Source: Allomuricauda sp. (GTDB lineage: Bacteria; Bacteroidota; Bacteroidia; Flavobacteriales; Flavobacteriaceae). From it: a stretch of 35,354 nucleotides of DNA. The number at the start of each line of letters is the position of its first letter. The first letter of the stretch is position 1. The notes under the pieces were generated by a model, which worked only from the letters and a program-made list of their open reading frames with translations, had not been told where the DNA came from and ran no database searches. Made by a program: the position numbers and the translations under genes. The DNA lies in assembly GCA_028284725.1 (NCBI GenBank), contig JANQRD010000265.1:1-35354 (forward strand). The letters are read 5' to 3'. Shown piece by piece: positions 30,033 to 35,354 of the stretch.

Positions 30033-31649
30033 TTATCCTGTAAAATAGGATAAAATGGTTATCACCACAACCACCAAAAGTATAGAAAGAGCAATGTCCA
30101 TCTTGGTGATACTCTGCTTGCTGGATATGCGGTCTTCTTCGCTCAAGGTACCTAAAGACAGCCCTTTTATCAGTGCGTAATCAGGTGGATTGGTAGCAAG
30201 ACTAACAGTAATGCACAACAGTGCCGAGAAAATGAACATGAAAATGGCCATGTGTGCAAAATTAATGGTCGCAAAAGACAGGAAGACTCCAGATAGTTCT
30301 GCTTGATAGATTTCTGCCAAGATACGTAGCGCTGCCACGACCAATCCCGAAAACAGGGTTACAATAGCCGCTTTGGAGTTGACCCTCTTCCATAAGATTC
30401 CCAATAAAAATACCGCTGTTATTGGCGGTGCAATGTAGGATTGTACACTCTGTAAATATTGGTACAGCACCCCACCCCCGATCTTCTCCATAATCGGAAT
30501 CCAGATGATACCAAGTAATACCACAATAGAGGTCGCTATTTTTCCAATATTGAGTAGTTTTCGCTCATCCGTTCCGGGTCTTAGTTTCTTATAGATATCA
30601 ATAGTGAAAATGGTGGAGCACGAGTTAAAAACAGATGCCAGTGAACTCATCAAAGCTGCCATCAATCCACCGGCTACCAATCCTTTCAATCCCACTGGAA
30701 GTAGTGTCTTGACCAATACAGGAAATACCTCATCACTTTTTTCGTAGGTCAAAACACCCTGTTGTGCTAAAGCAAAAGCTATAATTCCAGGAATCAAGAA
30801 AATAAAAATGGGGAGCAGTTTCAGATAAGCACCAAAAATTGCTCCTCGTCTTCCTATTTTGATATTGTTCGCGGCCAACGTCCGTTGAACAATATATTGA
30901 TCCGTACACCAATACCAGATGCCCACAATGGTACCGCCAATAAGCATACCTGTCCACGGAAAATCTGGATCGGAAATGGGCCTCCACATATTAAAGTGCT
31001 CACTGCCCGCTGCCAATCTAAGTTCATCCCATCCTCCTACTTCTTGAAGTCCCAAATACGTAATGATAAGCGAACCTGCAATCAAAATCACCGTTTGCAA
31101 GGTTTCCGTATAAATTACTGCCTTCATGCCACCTATCACCGTATATGCACCGGTAAACAATACAATTCCAATGGCTCCATACCAAAAAGGTATTCCAAGC
31201 AGTTCAGAAACCACTATTCCTCCGGCGTAAATGGTAACAGATACTTTGGTAATTACATAGCCAACCAATGAAAAGATGGAGAGGAACCATCTGGAACGAC
31301 TGTCGAAACGCTTTTCCAAAAACTCAGGCATTGTAAATGCCCTACTTCTAAAATAAAAGGGCAAAAACAACCAGCCCAACAAAAGCACAATCCATGCATG
31401 CAATTCATAATGGGCCATGGGCATACCAGATTCGGCACCCGTACCTGCAAGCCCAACAACATGTTCTGAACCGATATTGGAAGCGAATATGGAAGCGCCA
31501 ATCACAAACCAACCTACATTACGTCCAGCTAGGAAGTAGTCCTCAGTATTTTTATTTTTCTGCAATACTACCCAAATCGCCACGGCAATCAAAGCCAATA
31601 AATAAGCTGCGAGTACCCACCAATCGGCGGTCTCCAATATCGATTCCAT
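30033..31649 (-). CDS. SSS-family sodium/sugar symporter, probable xylose importer
   Basis: EDYFLAGRNVGWFVIGASIFASNIGSEHVVGLAGTGAESG and multi-TM SGLT-like sequence; 7 nt downstream of xylA. Confidence 0.92.
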   Translation of the reverse strand: MESILETADWWVLAAYLLALIAVAIWVVLQKNKNTEDYFLAGRNVGWFVIGASIFASNIGSEHVVGLAGTGAESGMPMAHYELHAWIVLLLGWLFLPFYFRSRAFTMPEFLEKRFDSRSRWFLSIFSLVGYVITKVSVTIYAGGIVVSELLGIPFWYGAIGIVLFTGAYTVIGGMKAVIYTETLQTVILIAGSLIITYLGLQEVGGWDELRLAAGSEHFNMWRPISDPDFPWTGMLIGGTIVGIWYWCTDQYIVQRTLAANNIKIGRRGAIFGAYLKLLPIFIFLIPGIIAFALAQQGVLTYEKSDEVFPVLVKTLLPVGLKGLVAGGLMAALMSSLASVFNSCSTIFTIDIYKKLRPGTDERKLLNIGKIATSIVVLLGIIWIPIMEKIGGGVLYQYLQSVQSYIAPPITAVFLLGILWKRVNSKAAIVTLFSGLVVAALRILAEIYQAELSGVFLSFATINFAHMAIFMFIFSALLCITVSLATNPPDYALIKGLSLGTLSEEDRISSKQSITKMDIALSILLVVVVITILSYFTG

Positions 31650-31656
31650 ACTTGTA

Positions 31657-32982
31657 TTAGGTATATTGATTCAAAATGTTCTCGAACAATTCTTGTTTTC
31701 CACTGATCTGTTCGGGTTCACCATTTTGATGGGCATAATCGTATAAATCGGTAAGGGATAGTTTTCCTGCCGAAAACTCTGCTCCCCTTCCATTGGCAAA
31801 GGAGGCATACCTTTCAGCCAATAATCCTTCGTAAGGTGAATTTTTAAGTACTGCATCGGCTACAAGAAGTGCCCTGGCAAACGTATCGGCTCCTCCGATG
31901 TGTGCATGGAAAATATCCTCAAGGTCAGTGGAGTTTCTTCGGGTCTTAGCATCAAAATTGATACCTCCGCCTTGAAGTCCTCCCGATTTCAACAAAACCA
32001 ACATGGCCTCAGCAGTCTCCAGAACGTTGTTAGGGAATTGGTCCGTATCCCATCCATTTTGATAATCTCCTCGGTTCGCATCAATACTTCCTAACATACC
32101 GGCATTAGCTGCCACTTGGAGTTCGTGCTGAAAGGTATGTTGGGCCAAAGTGGCGTGGTTGACTTCAATATTTAGTTTGAAGTCCTTCTCTAATCCATAT
32201 TCACGAATGGTATTGATACTGGTTGCTGCATCAAAATCGTACTGGTGCTTTGTAGGCTCCATAGGTTTTGGTTCGATGAAGAATGTGCCCTTAAAGCCTT
32301 GAGCTCTTGCATAATCTTTTGCCATATTCAAAAAGCGGCCAATATTATCCTGTTCCAGTTTCATATCGGTATTCAACAAGGACATGTATCCCTCGCGGCC
32401 TCCCCAAAAAACATAATTTTCCCCACCAAGTGCCATAGTTGCATCCAGTGCTATCTTTATCTGTGCACCCGCCCGCGCCACCACATTAAAATCAGGGTTG
32501 GAGGCTGCTCCGTTCATGTATCTGGGATTGGAAAAGCAATTGGCAGTTCCCCAAAGCAATTTTACCCCAGAAGCTTCCTGTTTTTTCTTAAGGTACTCCA
32601 CTGTTTGGTGGATTCTTTTTTCAGATTCTGAAAGTGAAGAACCTTCATCAACTAAATCAAAATCATGAAAACAGTAGTAATCAAAGCCCATTTTTGTGAT
32701 AAACTCAAAGGCGGCATCTGCCTTATCTTCCGCGGCTTTTAACGGATCGGATGAGGTTGACCAAGGAAATTCCTTGGTTCCAGGTCCGAATGGATCTCCT
32801 CCGGTTCCGCAGAACGTGTGCCAGTAGGCCACCGCAAACTTGAAGTGTTCGCGCATCGTCTTGCCCGCGACCTTCTGCTCGGGATTATAAAACTTAAATG
32901 CCAACGGATTATCGGAGTCCTTTCCTTCGTACTTAATTTCTCCAATTCCCTTAAAAAATTCCTTATCGCCTAAAAGTGCCAT
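31657..32982 (-). CDS. xylA: Xylose isomerase
   Basis: [70 protein letters not shown]-like ([18 protein letters not shown]), [20 protein letters not shown]. Confidence 0.98.
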   Translation of the reverse strand: MALLGDKEFFKGIGEIKYEGKDSDNPLAFKFYNPEQKVAGKTMREHFKFAVAYWHTFCGTGGDPFGPGTKEFPWSTSSDPLKAAEDKADAAFEFITKMGFDYYCFHDFDLVDEGSSLSESEKRIHQTVEYLKKKQEASGVKLLWGTANCFSNPRYMNGAASNPDFNVVARAGAQIKIALDATMALGGENYVFWGGREGYMSLLNTDMKLEQDNIGRFLNMAKDYARAQGFKGTFFIEPKPMEPTKHQYDFDAATSINTIREYGLEKDFKLNIEVNHATLAQHTFQHELQVAANAGMLGSIDANRGDYQNGWDTDQFPNNVLETAEAMLVLLKSGGLQGGGINFDAKTRRNSTDLEDIFHAHIGGADTFARALLVADAVLKNSPYEGLLAERYASFANGRGAEFSAGKLSLTDLYDYAHQNGEPEQISGKQELFENILNQYT

Positions 32983-32994
32983 CCTTGTGTGTTA

Positions 32995-34473
32995 TTAATT
33001 TATGATTAGTTCAAGTTCTTTCTTCCAATTTTTATAAGCTTCCTGGTACTGCATTTTATCCTTGAAGGGCATAAATGTCATCACATGGTCATTCTTCATG
33101 TATGATGAAAAAATATCGTAGCCATCCCTGGCTATAGCGCATGCCCTTGCAGCTCCAACCGCGCCCGTGGTGTTGTATATTTCTATTTCCTGTTGAATCA
33201 AGGTAGCAATGGTATTTGCAAAAATTTCCGATCGAAAAAGGTTGTCGTTTCCAGCTCGGATAACTTTGGCATTGATACCATCTGATTTCATAATTTCGAT
33301 TCCGTATACGAATGAGAAAGCTATACCTTCGAGCGTGGCGCGACAAATATGTGCTTTGGAATGACGGTTAAGGTTGAGGTTAACGATTCTTGTTCCAATT
33401 TCTTGATTCAAAAGCATGCGTTCAGCACCATTTCCAAAAGGAATTACACAAACCCCATCGGAACCTACTTCGACCTTGCTTGCCAGTTTGTTCATTTCCT
33501 CATAAGAAGAAACCGCCAGATTGTTGAGCAACCATCTGTATTGAATCCCCGCGCCATTGATACATAATAATTTACCAATACGTTTTAGATGTCCCCTTTC
33601 GTAGTTCACATGTGCAAAATTGTTTACACGTGAGCTCTCTTTTACTGAAAGGTTGTCGGTAACAGCGTATACCACTCCCGATGTGCCTCCGGTTGCCGCC
33701 ACTTCTCCAGGATGGAACACATTGAGCGCCAGAGCATTGTTTGGTTGGTCACCTGCCCGGTAAAAAATAGGTGTGCCTTCCAAAAGTTCGCTCTCCGCAG
33801 CTCCCTGTTTTGATACTGTTCCTTGATTTCCAAAAGTTTCCACCAACTCGGGAATCAGGTTTTGGGAAAAACCATGATGTTCCAGAACTGAATTTGAGAT
33901 GGTATCCTGTTTAAAATCCCAAAAAATTCCTTCGGAAAGACCTGAAATTGTGGTGTTCATGGTATTTGAAAGCTTATAAGCAATGAAATCCCCTGGAAGC
34001 ATGAATTTAAAGACCTTTTCATAAGTTCCCTTCTCGTTGTCTTTTACCCAACGAAGTTTTGAAGCTGTAAAATTTGCTGGAGAATTCAATAAATGAACAT
34101 CGCACTTTTCGTGGCCAATTTCGTCGTAAGCCTTATTTCCGATTTCCACCGCTCTACTATCACACCAAATAATGGATTTCCGAAGCGGCTCACCATTTTC
34201 ATCAAGCAACACTAGACCATGCATTTGATATGCTATACCTATACCTACAATTTCCTTTTTGGGGATATTATGGTTCTTTTTAATTTTTTTGATTCCCTTG
34301 CAAACGAAGTTCCACCAGTCCTCAGGTTTTTGTTCTGCCCAGCCTTTTTCGGGAGCATACATGGACATTTCCTCTTCCGGTTCCTGAATAACACCAATGC
34401 TCTTGCCTGTATTGGCCTCTACCAAGGCCACCTTAACTGATGAACTACCTAAATCTATCCCTAAATAATACAT
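32995..34473 (-). CDS. xylB: Xylulokinase
   Basis: MYYLGIDLGSSSVKVALVEANTG, GIAYQMHGLVLLDENGEPLRKSIIWCDSRA, ATGGTSGVVYAV; FGGY kinase. ATG at 34473 preferred over the ORF start at 34494. Confidence 0.95.
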   Translation of the reverse strand: MYYLGIDLGSSSVKVALVEANTGKSIGVIQEPEEEMSMYAPEKGWAEQKPEDWWNFVCKGIKKIKKNHNIPKKEIVGIGIAYQMHGLVLLDENGEPLRKSIIWCDSRAVEIGNKAYDEIGHEKCDVHLLNSPANFTASKLRWVKDNEKGTYEKVFKFMLPGDFIAYKLSNTMNTTISGLSEGIFWDFKQDTISNSVLEHHGFSQNLIPELVETFGNQGTVSKQGAAESELLEGTPIFYRAGDQPNNALALNVFHPGEVAATGGTSGVVYAVTDNLSVKESSRVNNFAHVNYERGHLKRIGKLLCINGAGIQYRWLLNNLAVSSYEEMNKLASKVEVGSDGVCVIPFGNGAERMLLNQEIGTRIVNLNLNRHSKAHICRATLEGIAFSFVYGIEIMKSDGINAKVIRAGNDNLFRSEIFANTIATLIQQEIEIYNTTGAVGAARACAIARDGYDIFSSYMKNDHVMTFMPFKDKMQYQEAYKNWKKELELIIN

Positions 34474-34496
34474 GGTCCTACAATGCGGATTCAACT

Positions 34497-34504
34497 CAAA
34501 TGTA
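34497..34504 (-). promoter_or_regulatory. Putative -7 element of the xyl operon
   Basis: Reverse strand TACATTTG (TAnnTTTG), 24 nt upstream of the xylB ATG; TTG-containing sequence lies further upstream on the minus strand. Confidence 0.5.
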
Positions 34505-34638
34505 AAAAATGTTACCCCTCAAAACCTGCAACAACACTGTTTTACAATTGATTATCCACATAGCTGACGGTAATTGAGTGCAGATAAAACAATTATAAAT
34601 AATTGATTATTAGCTGGTTGAAGTTTATTGGCTAACTC

Positions 34639-34677
34639 ACGAAAACTTTTCGAAAAGGTTTTCGTAATTTTTCGTAA
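34639..34677. promoter_or_regulatory. Compound palindromic operator array upstream of xylB (candidate LacI-family sites)
   Basis: acgaaaacttttcgaaaaggttttcgtaatttttcgtaa: overlapping palindromes CGAAAA-c-TTTTCG and CGAAAA-gg-TTTTCG, outer arms ACGAAAAC/GTTTTCGT, plus a second CGTAA copy. Confidence 0.55.
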
Positions 34678-34903
34678 CCCCACCCCCTTCTTTTTGCCAA
34701 AGTAGTTTTGTCAACATTAGTCAATCAACTTTGGAACCAAAACGCACAAAACTATTCAGGGAAAACAGTGCATCTTTTTGGTGAATGTGTCGTCAATCAT
34801 ACCATCAAAATTGTAAGTTTTATCTTTAATATAAATCTTAAAAAACTTATTATTTGGAATGATTTTACCTAAATTTAAAGGAACCTAAGTACAGAACCTA
34901 CTT

Positions 34904-35354
34904 ATGGGATTGAAAAAGTTTCCATTTTATAAGCAATTTGATCAGATTGACTGTGGCCCCACATGTTTGAAAATGGTCGCTAAGCATTATGGGAAATCCT
35001 ATACCACGGAATTCCTGCAGACCCAATCGCACCTTACCAAAGAAGGAGTTTCCTTTAGCGGATTGGCAGAGGCCGCTGAAAGTATTGGCTTCCACTCGCT
35101 GGGTGTTTACACCGATTTGGCAACCTTACAAAAAGAAGTTCCCCTACCCTGCATTGCCCACTGGAGGCAGCAGCATTTTGTAGTGGTTTATGCCGCTAAA
35201 AAGAACAAAATCCATGTGGCCGATCCTGCCTATGGTCTTGTGGAATATGACATAAAGGATTTTATGCTCGGATGGATGGGAAAAGAAACTGACGATAACT
35301 CAGAAAAGGGATATCTGCTGCTGTTGGAACCGACTCCCAAGTTCTATTCCGATC
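34904..35354 (+). CDS. Peptidase-C39-domain ABC transporter (bacteriocin/GG-leader peptide exporter type), partial at right edge
   Basis: Manual translation from ATG 34904: MGLKKFPFYKQFDQIDCGPTCLKMVAKHYGKSYTTEFLQTQSHLTKEGVSFSGLAEAAESIGF...CIAHWRQQHFVVVYAAKKNKIHVADPAYGLVEY; C39 Gln/Cys (KQFDQIDCGPTC), His (QHFVVV) and Asp (ADPAYG). No stop before the window end. Confidence 0.92.
   Translation, partial: MGLKKFPFYKQFDQIDCGPTCLKMVAKHYGKSYTTEFLQTQSHLTKEGVSFSGLAEAAESIGFHSLGVYTDLATLQKEVPLPCIAHWRQQHFVVVYAAKKNKIHVADPAYGLVEYDIKDFMLGWMGKETDDNSEKGYLLLLEPTPKFYSD

Noticed and set aside
30885-31271. 128-aa plus-strand ORF opposite the symporter
   Set aside because: Shadow ORF without recognisable motifs.
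34546-34610. Direct repeat AATTGATTAT (34546-34555 and 34601-34610) in the xylB leader
   Set aside because: AT-rich 10-mer in an AT-rich region; chance recurrence is plausible.
34495-34903. Possible small RNA or riboswitch in the largest intergenic gap
   Set aside because: No recognisable aptamer or strong terminator; the visible structure is better explained as operator DNA.

Overview
This 35.4 kb window is chromosomal DNA that looks like a marine-type Flavobacteriaceae (Bacteroidota). The lineage is inferred from gene content, protein sequence character and TAnnTTTG -7 promoter elements. It is densely coding and I see no tRNA, rRNA, CRISPR array, IS element or phage module. Blocks in order: (i) a GH3 glycosidase cut by the left edge; (ii) a minus-strand cluster with a small protein often labelled 'ABC transporter ATPase', HdrB/HdrC-like Fe-S proteins, a lone MCE/MlaD protein and an N-acetylmuramoyl-L-alanine amidase, divergent from lptD-ridA; (iii) a pfkA-gap-BadF/GlcNAc-type kinase operon; (iv) tamB divergent from tsaD-TfoX_N-rsmE; (v) DUF1223 divergent from DUF4159-AI-2E-SAM methyltransferase; (vi) a minus-strand group of NT5C nucleotidase, Reg_prop beta-propeller/GAF sensor, GluR0-like glutamate-receptor-type channel, alpha/beta hydrolase and VanX-like M15 peptidase; (vii) a xylB-xylA-SSS symporter-LacI xylose operon; (viii) a C39-peptidase ABC exporter cut by the right edge. 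The best lead for an undescribed system is the ATGA-coupled pair of an orphan propeller/GAF sensor with no visible output domain and a prokaryotic ionotropic-glutamate-receptor-like K+ channel (24079-28112). Other leads are a 15-nt word shared by the pfkA and xylB upstream regions, a tamB N-terminus that extends past any canonical start codon, and a cysteine-free LptD.
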